From positions 248,001-312,000 of the forward strand of contig PPXM03000004.1 in the NCBI GenBank assembly GCA_003707065.3: DNA of 64,000 nucleotides. Direction: 5' to 3'. This document shows, piece by piece, positions 11,599-22,565 of the stretch. Under the pieces are notes generated by a model. The model saw nothing but the letters and a program-made list of their open reading frames with translations, made no database searches and had not been told where the DNA came from. Origin of the DNA: Trigonopsis variabilis. Lineage: Eukaryota > Ascomycota > Trigonopsidomycetes > Trigonopsidales > Trigonopsidaceae. How positions within the stretch are numbered: the stretch's first letter is position 1; the number at the start of each line of letters is the position of its first letter. A program made the translations under genes and the position numbers.

Positions 11599-12225
11599 GT
11601 AAGCGAGCTTGTAGGTTCACAGCTTGGAGCGTCGGATTGCAGCTATACTTACTCCCAGTCTGGCCTAATCTCGTTCCGGCGATACATGCATGTAGTGTCA
11701 CCCTGCACAAATCCAGTCTTCCTAAGAATGTCAGACGACTCTGTTCTATGTGCTGACGCTTCTTTTTTTTTACCAAACTGACATTACCACGAAGGCGCAA
11801 TTTGAAAGCAAGTTTTGACAGTAATATTCACATCTGTCAATGTACGTAGTGGAACAGGACTGCGTGGAAAGAAAGTATAATAATACAGAGGGTTTTGTAG
11901 GGTTTCCTTTAAAAGTAACCATCACATACGAATATTGATGCGTGAGAAGGGGGCTAGGTACCAAAGCGAATGACACTGCTGATGTTAAGCTCGACCGCTA
12001 GATTGTCAATAATAATTAGCCATAAAAGTAATGATATGGTCATTAACATTTGCATATCCTCCAATAAATGATTTCGCTCGGATTACGAGATTTGAAATTC
12101 TAATCAACTGAGAATGTAGTTTGCGGAGTTTCAAGATGGAGCTAATGAGCTGTGAAACTTCTTGTTTTCTGGTTGTAATTGTTACGTTCCTCCACGACCT
12201 TGCCTCCAACACGCAAGCTCTCACC
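11599..12225. promoter_or_regulatory. Divergent ARP6/NC2-beta upstream region
   Basis: About 630 nt between divergent start codons. On the ARP6 strand a splice donor-like GTAAGT lies about 50 nt upstream of the ATG, so a 5'-UTR intron is possible. No independent gene could be supported. Confidence 0.4.
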
Positions 12226-12749
12226 ATGTCGGACCGCGAAAGCTCAAATGATGAACTCAGTTTACCTAAAGGTAGGTGATTGCGCTAAATATTGAGCTGA
12301 CCGAAGCTACTGTTCAAAAGATAGTTTCTGAAATCGTTCCTCCTGATCTGATTTTCTCCAAGGATACGAGAGAAGTGTTGATTCAGTGCTGCGTGGAATT
12401 TATAGGGCTAGTATCCACCCAGTCAAATGACATCGCGGATCGGGAATCTAAGAAAACTATCGCTTCTGAACATGTCACGAAGGCTTTGGCTGAGTTAGGT
12501 TTCTATGATTATCTAGCTGCCCTTAACGTCGTGATATCTGAACACAAGGAGTCTCAAAAGGTAAGATAATTCTGCTCCGCATTTCACTGACTTATTTAGC
12601 AGAGTCGAGAAAAGAAAATCGGAAAATTGGAAGCGTCGGGAATGACAGAAGAAGAATTATTGAAGAAACAAGAAGAATTGTTTGGTTTGGCTAGATCAAA
12701 ATTCAACCAACAGCTTCACGGAGCCGGTAGTGAAGGACAGTCATCCTAG
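12226..12749 (+). CDS. NCB2: Negative cofactor 2 beta (Dr1 homologue)
   Basis: Histone-fold repressor that pairs with NC2-alpha, binds TBP on DNA and blocks TFIIA/TFIIB entry. Exon 1 (12226-12271) encodes the DDELSLP-type N-terminus; introns 12272-12306 (35 nt, CTGAC branch) and 12561-12602 (42 nt) follow. The protein is 148 aa. The histone fold spans roughly residues 11-100 (IVSEIVPP, CCVEFIGLVSTQSNDIA, KTIASEHVTKALAELGF), then the Dr1-type C-terminal helix with MTEEELLKKQEELF. The second acceptor is TAGCAG, so splicing three bases earlier would add one Gln. Confidence 0.93.
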
Positions 12750-13036
12750 CATGAGCTGGAAAAGGACCGTCAACTTGAGAGGATGCTAATGGGGAATGGG
12801 GGAATGGAGGTTAAATGAACGCATGACTGATTTGTACTAGTTATTAATACTTGGCCGGATATTGCTGCTGTAAATACTACAAATAAGAGAACACGCCTAG
12901 CTTTATAGCTGGATCGATGTTATACGGATCAACGGTAAATTGTCACCTCACCTCCGTCTATTCCAAGCGACAGTCTTAACCTTTACTCTTTTAATCCATA
13001 GGAGCCATTCCCAATCCCCTTCCTTTAAGTGCAAGT

Positions 13037-16000
13037 TTATCGATTTTGTTCAGCGCTTTTGGCTGTTCCATGCTGTTTTGCTTCCTCGTCCAACCGCGCT
13101 TGGTTCACGATGCCTTCAACGACCCGTAGCTGTTCAGGCGAAAATGTCCCAACGATGGCTTGGTAGCGCGGAAGATCGTGTTGTTCCAAATGGCTAAAGA
13201 CATCCCTGAAAGCAATGAAGGCATTAATTGGGTCCAAAGCAGAGTCTTTGAGACTCTCTTGAGGAATATCAAAATAATCGTCCTCAGCATACCCTTCGTC
13301 ACCCGCTGCATCAAATCCTTCAGCTTCGGCTGCCGCAAATTCCGATTCTTGTAAAGCATTCTCATCCTCTGCTTCAAAATTGTCTTCGTCATTCCAGTCT
13401 CCCTCGTCATCGTTATGCCCATAGTAAGACCCATCATATGCATCAAACTCCTGTGCCAGCTCCTCCCGCTTCTTAAGCGCCTCGGGTAACTGGGTCAAGG
13501 ACGATAAGAGGAAATGCAAAAGCTGAGGGATCATTGCTTGGATCTCAGTAGGTAGTTGCTCCAAAGGACATGTAAGAATCTTCAAGATAGCAAGAGAACT
13601 AAGCTTCTTGTCATTAACGCGCGCCATCTTTCCTCCAGACGATAGCCACGACTGAAAGAAGCTCTCCAGTGCATTCTCGTGTTTGAGGACAGACAAAGCC
13701 AAACCAGGATTATAGTAAATGCAAGAAGCAATTGCGTTCATTAGACTCAGTGCATAGCTACTCTCAAATAACTCTTCCTTATCCTTTTGAAGGCGCTGCA
13801 GCGTAATGGTAATGATGGTCGGCACTTGACTATCCAAACACCCGGGCAAACAAAATGCCATGCTTTCAGCGAGCGATCCTCCACTAACCCTTTCAATCGC
13901 GACCAGCCGCTCCGAGGTCATGATATCGCAGTAGATTTCAAAAATTGCCGTCAAGTATTCAGGCTGTTGCTTTATTTGGTCGCTACCATAAAGTAGCAGA
14001 TTACAGACACACGACACCAATTCATCAGCGTAGTCATAAAGACTTCCTCGTTTAAAGGCAGCATGTATCCTCCCAAAAGCCATCCACATATAGGGAGAAA
14101 TTTTCTTCATGCAATAAACACACGAATCTATCAAATCAAAGACTTCACTCACCATTTCAGTGAGCCCTTGATCAAAAACAATATTGAACACAGGAACAAG
14201 AGTCTCCTCTAATCGTTCCATCATCCCAGGCGCATTATCCAAAGTCAGTAGTAAAGTTGACAGTGTAGCCAGGATCCCTAGAGCTGATGAAGTTTTCTCT
14301 CCATCATAATCATAAGGGTCATAATCATCTGGGTCTATATTTTGCTTTTCAGCTAGTTCCGAGGCCAGGTTCATGAACTGATCCCGCAGCTGTTCCGTTA
14401 GCTGTAGAGCAAATGGGGTCAGCTGCTTCGAAAAGATCTCCACAAACTCGTCCATAACCCCTGACAATGCGTCAACATCGATCTGTTTTACAAGCACAAG
14501 GATTTTCTGCATCACTTGAGGAATTCTCTGAGAAAGATCTTGCTTCACAACAGCATGAGTGACCAATGGTTGGAGAGCCAATACTGCTTCAACTTGAACA
14601 GGGATATTCGAGTCATCCATACAACGAATAACACCAGAATAACAGTCCATGATGTTCTTAGGATTAGTAAAAGTCATCTCTGCGTATTGATTGAGAATTT
14701 CGCAGGCCCTCGCTCTCAAGAATCCATAAGGAGAGGAGAAATCAGGCAAGACATATGAGACAAAGAAATTTTCCATCATTCCTGCAACAGGGCTATTTTT
14801 CTTCAGAGCAACATGTGAAATAGATCCCAAGATTCTTAGTGCTCCCTCTTTTTGTCGACTTAAAGCCATGTCTTGAGGGTTCTCAAGATGTTTTTGAGTG
14901 ATCGTGTTGACAAACATTAGAATGTTATTGAAGGTATGCTTTCTCCGTTTCTCGGCTAAACAAATCAATAAAGAGGTAGCTGAAATGTCGGGAGTCACAT
15001 GGTCATCAATATAATCAATCCGTTTGCTAATATATTCCTGAGGGTCATTCTCAAACAAATCTAGATCCTCATCTGTTGGGCAAAGCAAGGGAAAAATCAC
15101 ATGTGAAATCAGAGAGTCGACACTTGGAATCAAGCTTTCCCAAGTCTTTGGACAGATCACCGCTTCTTGGAAGAAATTAAGAATATTGATCAATGCTGCA
15201 TTACTCAACCATAATCGTTTATGAACCCACCCCTCAGTTTGTTGCAAATAGACGCGAAGAATTTCTGGAGCGAAATCATTTGCAAACATCTTAGCAAAAG
15301 GCTTATAATTTCGATTTGTTCCTAGACTTGTGCGATTTTTCTGAACCGGGTTTCCATAGAAGGAAAAAAGTCTATAAAGATCAAAGTACGCCCATTTCTT
15401 AGCCTTCCACCAAGGATGCGATTCACGTTCGCTTTCATCTCCCTGAAGACTTTCAGGAGGAGGTTCTTTACTGATCACTTGAAGCATCAGAGTACCCCAT
15501 GGCACTAGTGATGAAGAGTCCTGAAGCGCTGGAGATAAATCGAGAGCAATCACTTGTTTATAGCTCTTTAGTATATCTCGCAACATCTCCGCTGCAAGTA
15601 AGCTGTTTTCATTCACAACGGTACTTCCAATGTGAAGCATCAGTGGGAAAACATTCTCAAGAATTTGATTCAAAGACTTGCGACTTTGTCCAACTTTCCA
15701 CCTATAAGATTTACATATCTGCAACAAACATGAAAGGCCGGCTCTCACAGCATTTATATCCTGGGAGTGTAACATGCTCACCGACGTTTCAACTGCTTCA
15801 GGCCATTTATCAGGAAAGTCGTACATGATAATCCTATTCAAAATATCTAGAAAGAGTGGTCTAACTGCATTAGGTGCGTTCACTATAGCCGGAATCAATC
15901 TTTCTCTAAACACAACTTTCTCGTCATTATCGATAGGAACAACCGCATTCCTGGAACTATCTGGAACATCCCATCCTCGAATCACTCGATTCTTAAGATA

Positions 16001-16316
16001 TACTCCAGCTTTTATGTTAACATTGTCTTCTCCTTGGTAATATCAAATTTACCTGATTGCTGCACTTCGCTTGGAATTCCACTAGTGCTCATAATATCCA
16101 AGCATGCTCCTATAAATCCAGGGATACGTTCAGCCTATCAATTAGCTTGCCCTCTTAATCGGGATCATTCTTTGCGCGTCCAATTGCCCTGGTTTCACAC
16201 CAATTGTTATTCCCTTCATCCCTTACCTCCTTTAATTTCTGCTCCGCTTGAGTCCGAACATTATTATTCACATCAAGGGTCGCTATAAAACAGCCGCTGA
16301 GCTGGTTAACATCCAT
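13037..16316 (-). CDS. NMD5: Importin-7/8-type karyopherin (Nmd5/Sxm1 family)
   Basis: Importin-beta family receptor carrying cargo such as ribosomal proteins and histones into the nucleus under Ran control. Three exons (16316-16227, 16134-16053, 16008-13037) with introns of 92 and 44 nt give 1,047 aa, the size of yeast Nmd5 and human importin-7. The importin-N domain (AEQKLKE, then QQSAGVYLKNRVIRGW) is followed by HEAT-like helices including FLDILNRIIMYDFPDKWPEA, and near the C-terminus a long acidic tract rich in D and E, typical of importin-7/8. Nmd5 and Sxm1 are close paralogues, so the symbol is a family-level choice. Confidence 0.92.
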
Positions 16317-16832
16317 TGTACTTCCCAGCCGTTCTCGGTCAGCTCAGCGTCTCCTAGCTTCTTTGTGAGGTTATAAAAAATTTCAGTCCTAGTTCTACGC
16401 CCAGAGGCTTCTGCCTAAGTACTTTCTATACCAGTGTATCGCCGCATCATGTGATCTTTTCTCCCCTCTATATTTTACTCTCTTTGTCTTATACAGGATC
16501 AAACACGAGGAACTTAACTCTCTTTTTAGGTGAAACATAACTTTTACTCTCACAATGACCACTATGCATACCCTTATCTTTGCATCGTTGTGAAGAAGGG
16601 ATACCATCAAAGAAAACTGTTTCACAGTTCTGTATGCCTGGGGTTCATAATCGTCACATACACCATTAGATATTTAGGGCATCTGAACCTACGTTTTCTG
16701 TAAAATAGGCTATTAAGTACATCTGTGCTATCTTCCGCAGTGGGTGGCTGCCTCCCTATCATCACCACTTCCCTGTCATAGATATATACACAAAATAAAG
16801 AATAAATAATCGAACAGGTATGCGCAAAGACC
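16317..16832. other. Intergenic with possible extra 3' exon of the neighbouring gene
   Basis: Contains the importin promoter. On the minus strand the stop of the upstream hypothetical gene directly follows a donor-like AA|GTGAGG; joining to an acceptor at about 16775 would keep an open frame to about 16622 and add roughly 50 residues. This extension is only a possibility. Confidence 0.3.
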
Positions 16833-19061
16833 TCACTTTCTAAGACCAAGAGAGTAAGACTCAAGAGGAGGAACAGGCCGCCGAGACGACCCTATCCAAC
16901 GAGACAGGCTCTGACGAAATCTTCGAGATCGACCATGAGGGGGTTCTTGGTAGCTTGAACTGGAATCCAGTTGTCCAGAAGTAATTTTTCCACTAGGTTT
17001 CCGGCATCTCTCCGATTCTGAACCGGAACTCTCAAGAGGAAGATCAAAGAACCGAGAGCCAAGTTGAGCCCCGATCTTCACTCCTTCATTAATCAATGTA
17101 GTTATCATTCCAGTGCCTTCAGAATTATTAGGCATAGTTCCTTGTTTCAACGGTTCCACGATTGGAAGGTTCCGATGAATAGACATGCGAGCCTGGTCTC
17201 GTGCAGTAGGCCGGGACGGTTGATCAGACTCAGTAGTGGCGCTTTCGAATGAACCGCTGAGGCTAGAAATATCTTTGCTATTCTCAGTCTCACTTCTTGT
17301 CAAGGTATCCGACAGATAACCCTTCGAATGTACTCCTTGTTCCCGTGAACGTGAACGTAAACAGGAACGTGAATCAGGCCGACCAGCAATGTGAAGGGAA
17401 CTATTATTTTCTTGACCACGATAGTCCTTTCTTTCAGAACTATCTCTATCGTTCTCACGAGGAACGTTGCTTCCGTCCGAAGGTGCTCTCCATCTGTTCG
17501 CAAACGAGGATGAATCCTCTAAAGAAGTGCTGGGAGACTTTGACATGCTCTTCACTTCTACAGAACTATCAAAAGACACTCTGCGCCCATTCTCTCGTTC
17601 ACTCCCACCCTCCAACTTATTCTTGGTAAAACCATCGTGAGAAGAAAGGCATCGTTTAAGAAAGGAAGACTTGTTTGGTCGGCTAATTTTTTTGAGTGGA
17701 CTTTCTGTGGTACCATCAGACAATTGACTTACAGACGTCTGCTCATATGCTGAATAGTTGTGACATGGACGTTTTCGACGTCGAGGATCTTCATATTCCT
17801 GGTCTCTTTCATCTCGACGTAGACGTTCTTCAAAGCCCCCTCGTGGTATTGGGCCATGTATACCATTCCCTATAACTCCAATAGCCCCGCTTGGAGATAA
17901 GAAATATGGAATTGGAGTAAAAATTGCGCTCACTGGTCTAGGTTGGTTCTTTGAAAGGTCATGTGATGCTCCAGTTTTGATATGGGGATAAGCGGATTCA
18001 GAAAAGCTATCTAAAGCTCTTCTTGAACTAGAAAGGCAATTCGTCGGGTTGTTTTTCGTAGATAATCCAGGGGCGCAAGGAAACGTTTGAGAATCACTAA
18101 AGACCTTTTGGGGAACAGCATAGAAGCAACTATCGTTGTTCATGACACTGTTTCCATCGAACCGAGGTGCACGACAAGAGTTGAAGGTATCTCTACCGCG
18201 GGACGAGGAGGTTGATAATGGACGAGGTCTATTCAGAGTTGATTGAGGACGGCTACTTGGCGGTCGTTCGTTTTTATCAGATTGCCCAGTTTGGGATTCA
18301 ATATCGCTGTTTTTCTTTCTTGTCCACCATGAACGGTCAACGTGCTCATCCTGACTAGGACCTTCTCCTTCCCGATCTTGGTCTCTGCCACGGTCTCTAC
18401 CAGGGCTCTGACTTTTAGGTCCATTTCTAAAGCACTGAATCCACTTGAAAATATTGGACGAGAAGGCAAAAGGAAGGGTTAGTATCGACAGAATAAGGGC
18501 GCCGAAAGCACATAAAATCTGCTTAAAGGTCGCTTTTAGGAATCTTGATATATAGAGCCAGAATTGGCCTAAATAGCTGCGTAGAACAGGCTCACGAGGC
18601 GGTTTTGGGACCTCTCTCGATTCTGCTCTTGACGTAGGAGGATGGGAACTGACATGAGATCTTCCAGAAACGAGACGTTCGGTATTTGTTTTGTTATTCG
18701 AGAGATAGTTAAGGTCCATTTCCTTTGGAATTTTGTTTACAGTCGGCCGGTCGGTATGTTTATCTGGTCCGTATACTTCCTTGCCGTCTTCCTTCTCTCT
18801 TAAGTAGGTATCATTATCACGTCTTTGTCGTTCCTGGTAAGTCTCTCTATTACGAGAGCGGGAACGGGAATGACTATTAGATCTTGTCGGACCTTGTCGC
18901 CGGGGACCGTATGATTGTGCTCGGCGATGATATCGGTCTGGACCACCCTTTACACTCGGATCGTCTTGCTTTCGACTTTGTCGTCTCGTGCTCTGACTCG
19001 GGTGTTGAGTCCGATTAGAGTAAGATCTAGGTATATCACCTCCTCTAGGGCCAGGTGTCAT
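16833..19061 (-). CDS. Hypothetical large disordered protein with one hydrophobic segment
   Basis: I do not recognise this 742-aa protein. The first 160 residues are basic and polar with an RS-repeat patch near 61-72; residues about 181-202 form a single strongly hydrophobic stretch (FGALILSILTLPFAF), which could be a membrane anchor; the remainder is Ser/Arg/Pro-rich and probably disordered, ending in a basic amphipathic patch (RRFRQSLSRWIGSSRR). No catalytic motif is visible. The uninterrupted frame of 2.2 kb supports real coding. The ATG at 19061 is the first in frame. A donor-like site overlaps the stop codon, so the C-terminus may extend downstream. Confidence 0.7.
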   Translation of the reverse strand: MTPGPRGGDIPRSYSNRTQHPSQSTRRQSRKQDDPSVKGGPDRYHRRAQSYGPRRQGPTRSNSHSRSRSRNRETYQERQRRDNDTYLREKEDGKEVYGPDKHTDRPTVNKIPKEMDLNYLSNNKTNTERLVSGRSHVSSHPPTSRAESREVPKPPREPVLRSYLGQFWLYISRFLKATFKQILCAFGALILSILTLPFAFSSNIFKWIQCFRNGPKSQSPGRDRGRDQDREGEGPSQDEHVDRSWWTRKKNSDIESQTGQSDKNERPPSSRPQSTLNRPRPLSTSSSRGRDTFNSCRAPRFDGNSVMNNDSCFYAVPQKVFSDSQTFPCAPGLSTKNNPTNCLSSSRRALDSFSESAYPHIKTGASHDLSKNQPRPVSAIFTPIPYFLSPSGAIGVIGNGIHGPIPRGGFEERLRRDERDQEYEDPRRRKRPCHNYSAYEQTSVSQLSDGTTESPLKKISRPNKSSFLKRCLSSHDGFTKNKLEGGSERENGRRVSFDSSVEVKSMSKSPSTSLEDSSSFANRWRAPSDGSNVPRENDRDSSERKDYRGQENNSSLHIAGRPDSRSCLRSRSREQGVHSKGYLSDTLTRSETENSKDISSLSGSFESATTESDQPSRPTARDQARMSIHRNLPIVEPLKQGTMPNNSEGTGMITTLINEGVKIGAQLGSRFFDLPLESSGSESERCRKPSGKITSGQLDSSSSYQEPPHGRSRRFRQSLSRWIGSSRRPVPPLESYSLGLRK

Positions 19062-19487
19062 TCTTGCTCAATGGGTATGAAAATTCAAGCAAACGGAAGT
19101 CGAAAGCAAGAGTAGCTGGAGTTACAGTCCTGCTAGCAATAATGGTAGAAGTCGAATAGTAGTACTCTAGACTAGAGCGAGGACTCTCCTCAGACGTCAA
19201 AGCAAAGTAAGGATTGATATATGCACTGCTCTGCAACACCCAAATCAATGAGAATGGTGGAATGCACTCGGCCGGGTAATGGCGTCAAAGGTATTGCTGT
19301 TGCAGTTGCAGTTTACAGAAGACAAACTGATGATGCTACAGATGATTATTTTACAGTGTACGAATAGCGTGAGAGAATTAAAGATGTCGCCGTCAACACA
19401 AGTTTTACGCAGGAGGTCGAGTATACCAAAGTTGATCTATAGACTCATTCACTTAATCGCTCTCACGCCCTGGTGTCTTTGATGAGA
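19062..19487. other. Intergenic, nothing recognised
   Basis: About 430 nt between the hypothetical gene's start and the LSC2 stop. It must contain the hypothetical gene's promoter and the LSC2 3' UTR. No conserved coding block was found on either strand. Confidence 0.4.
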
Positions 19488-21223
19488 TTACAAAGGCAAC
19501 TCAAAAGAGACTTGGACATCTATGTCACGAGCCATCTTGACCACCTTGGACAATTGGACAGCCTTCTGGGCCGCCTCGTCAAGGTCAACAAAGGAAAAGA
19601 TCTTCAGGCCGGAATCCGAGATGAGACGTTGAGCCTCGTCCAAATTGGTCCCCTGGAGACGAGCAACGATAGGGACGGTGATGTTCATGCTTTGAGTAAC
19701 TGCAATCAATCCTCGGGCGATATTATCACATCGGACGATACCGCCGAAAATGTTCACAAAAATAGCGGTCACAGCGCGTTCCGAAGTAATCAGCTCCAAG
19801 GCTTTTTTGATTGCTTCGGCAGTAGCACCACCACCGCAATCAAGGAAATTTGCTGGCTCACCACCGTTCAACTTAATGATATCCATAGTAGCCATGGCTA
19901 AACCAGCGCCATTGACTAAACAGCCAATTTCACCATCAAGCTTGATAAAGTTGAGTCCATATTTAGAGGCTTCAATCTCATCAGGATCCTCTTGAGTGAC
20001 ATCACGCCAGCTGAACACCTCTTTTTGACGAAAAGCAGCGTTATCGTCAAAGTTTAGCTTAGCATCCATGGCCAAGACGCGGTGATCAGTAGTCTCGGAT
20101 AACGGGTTAATCTCTACTTGGGTACAATCCCGCTCATTGAACAACCTGTAAAGGTTCTGAATAGCCTTTGCAGCTTCAGGGATAGCTTTAGATGAGAATC
20201 CAAGATTGTTGGCGATCTCGGTAGCAGTCTCATCAGTGACACCAGAATGGATATCGATAACAAAAGATTTGATGGCTTCCGGATTATCATGAGCAACCGC
20301 TTCGATATCCATTCCACCCTCAGATGAAGCAACAATCATGGGTTTTTGACTAACACGGTCCATCAGAATCGCCAAGTAGGCTTCTCGACGAACGAACTCT
20401 CGCTCGACTATATAGACTGCAGTACATAGTTTACCGCCTTTACCAGTTTGCTTCGTAATCAGCTTATGTCCAATCATCTGTTCAGCGTAGAGTTTAGCTT
20501 CCAAAGGGGAGGAGATCAGTTTGACACCTCCCTTGAGGCCGTTATCGAACGTTCCCTTTCCTCGGCCTCCAGCGAGGACTTGAGCTTTGATAACCATATC
20601 TTCCATATCTGCATGTTAGAAATTTCTCTCCATCATGATCTCTTATTTGGCCTCGAAGCAAAAACGAGTCCGGATGAGAGCTCCCCAATTCACTTACTTA
20701 ATTCTTTGGCAATTTTCTCAGCTTCTTCCGCCGTGAATGCCGCTTTTCCAGGAGGTACACCAACACCATACTAAATTTCCTCTAAATCACTTCTTCTTCA
20801 GGTTTACTCTCAATAATCTCACGGTATCGCCTAGATCAATGATCATGTGATCTTTGTCCGTCTACAGTATATATTGAAGAGATTAATCGAGAATAAACTA
20901 GAGAAGATAGTGAATCGATCAAAGTTAGCCAAGTGTTTCAACCATATCAGGCTCAGGCTGTTCTCCAGTTAGACTAATGATCACCGCCATGTCATCGGAG
21001 TAACCTCCGGAAGCAATTTTCATTAACCTATGCGGATTTCGGTCCAACCACCACCATCATAACTTACAGTTTTTAATAATCCAGCCGATCTATACTCGTG
21101 GATAGAAAGAAATCGTTTCTGTTGGCGACTAGCCAGACGTAACGTAGACTGATGAGGTCAATAAACCATCTTTTTGGAACAATTGATTAAACATACCTTG
21201 GGCAAAGAAAAAAATCGATTCAT
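19488..21223 (-). CDS. LSC2: Succinyl-CoA ligase beta subunit, mitochondrial
   Basis: Beta chain of the TCA-cycle enzyme interconverting succinyl-CoA and succinate with NDP phosphorylation in the matrix. Four exons (21223-21197, 21148-21068, 20770-20698, 20608-19488) give 433 aa. Residues 1-24 form a basic presequence (MNRFFSLPK, then LASRQQKR), followed by FLSIHEYRSAGLL. The ATP-grasp region shows VIKAQVLAGGRGKG; the C-terminal ligase domain has GEIGCLVNGAGLAMATMD, FLDCGGGAT, FVNIFGGIVRCD and VARLQGTN. Introns are 48, 297 and 89 nt; the 297-nt intron 2 contains coding-like sequence discussed in the findings. Divergent from the DUF3245-like gene. Confidence 0.93.
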
Positions 21224-21711
21224 GATAATTTAATTCACTTTCCTCAGCTCCAATAAATCAAGAGCCAAGTTCACTAGGCAAAATAGCAAGAGGATAGGAT
21301 AGAGTTACAGTGAGGGGATGATGGTCTACACTATGGAGACAACCCCCCTTCTCCCCTCCCTCAGACGTCTCCACACCCGGGCACGTGACAGTGTCGGGTG
21401 ACTCAAATCCAACGAATAGAAACCGCCAACTCAGTCATATTTGCTGCTATATGTTTTTCTCGTCTTGAAACCACAGTAACACCAATCCGATTTTGTTTTG
21501 ATGCAAGGGAAATCAAGAAACTTTTCTTTTTGTTCACCCCCACCACCGCGCTTCCTATCCGGCCTCAGAACCCCTCACCCCATTACAGCCGAGGTCGACT
21601 TGGGCAACGGGCTGAATTTAGGGAGGCCTTCCTAACTATCTCCGGTAACAACCTTCCCATCATACACGCTACATGGATTGGGATTAAGATCCACAGCGCT
21701 ATCAGTTGATA
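21224..21711. promoter_or_regulatory. Divergent LSC2/DUF3245 promoter with E-box
   Basis: About 490 nt between divergent starts. It contains GCACGTGAC around 21381-21389, a palindromic CACGTG core in the context bound by fungal Cbf1-like bHLH factors. Pyrimidine-rich tracts around 21330-21360 fit a core promoter. Factor binding is inferred, not shown. Confidence 0.45.
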
Positions 21712-22215
21712 ATGATGCATGATAATACTCAGAACGAAACAGATAAAGAAGTTTTGCTAGAAAAATTTGCGTTTTCCTTTTCTTCCGCTCAATCGCTGGT
21801 AGAAAGCTGGCTAGGGCCGGATAGTGGCTCAGAGAGTCCTGCCAGCAATCTTCCTGATCTGATTGCTCTCCCTCCGAACGTTGGCTTAGGGGCCAATCTA
21901 TCTAAGAGCAAGATCACCTTGTCTAGTGCTGAAAAAAAACTGCTTCGTGGCTCCAAAGTTAAACAAAGATCATCTTCTCATAGCCCTGCTAAATCTGCTC
22001 GTGATAATCGGAGACGTGCTACAGATGTCGCTTCGCCCCAGGACTCTGCCGACGACCTCGACGACGAACGAAAAGGCAAAGATTCCAAGATTTCTGCCTC
22101 TACTTCCATCACGACCCTAAAAAAGAAAAAGCATCCCAAGAAAGTGCGTCATAATAATCATAAACTCGGCAGTAAGCTCTCCAAAGCTGATATTCTTAAC
22201 GCCCGGTTCAGATAA
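21712..22215 (+). CDS. DUF3245-like conserved fungal protein
   Basis: A 167-aa single-exon protein resembling the fungal DUF3245 family, whose function I do not know. An N-terminal conserved block contains SAQSLVESWLG and, about 35 residues on, LPPNVGLGANL; the C-terminal half is charged and Lys/Ser-rich with a basic cluster (LKKKKHPKK) and ends SKADILNARFR, suggesting nuclear or nucleolar location. Two Met codons lie in tandem at 21712 and 21715; the first is taken. The family assignment rests on motif memory. Confidence 0.7.
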   Translation: MMHDNTQNETDKEVLLEKFAFSFSSAQSLVESWLGPDSGSESPASNLPDLIALPPNVGLGANLSKSKITLSSAEKKLLRGSKVKQRSSSHSPAKSARDNRRRATDVASPQDSADDLDDERKGKDSKISASTSITTLKKKKHPKKVRHNNHKLGSKLSKADILNARFR

Positions 22216-22565
22216 AGGTGCTTCTCCCTTTTCATGTAAACTAATTGTACGTTATTGATCTCTATTCTCCCGCTCACTCAATATCCTACAGTACATCAGA
22301 TCTTTCGCCCAACGAATGATCACTAGTTTTGTTTTGCTTGCTTCTCAAAGCATCCTAAATCATCCAAAGTCGGAAAAAGAGAAAAAGGAGACTCACTGCC
22401 CAGACAACAAATGAGCATCCGTCTCGCTCACTACTTCCGTATGATACAATAATATGTAGACTTGGTCTGCCGTTCGAAAAGCTCATCTACTTGCTGCTTC
22501 CAAGGAACTCCTCATCTAGATCAACGACAACCTCTCTTTTAACATTTCATCATGGCCTGCGAATC
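22216..22565. other. Convergent 3' region
   Basis: 350 nt between the 3' ends of the DUF3245-like gene and the HSF-domain gene. No coding or structured feature was recognised. Confidence 0.5.

Noticed and set aside
11600-11720. Possible extra 5' coding exon of ARP6
   Set aside because: A donor-like GTAAGT exists, but no acceptor gives an in-frame join and the called start already matches the family N-terminus.
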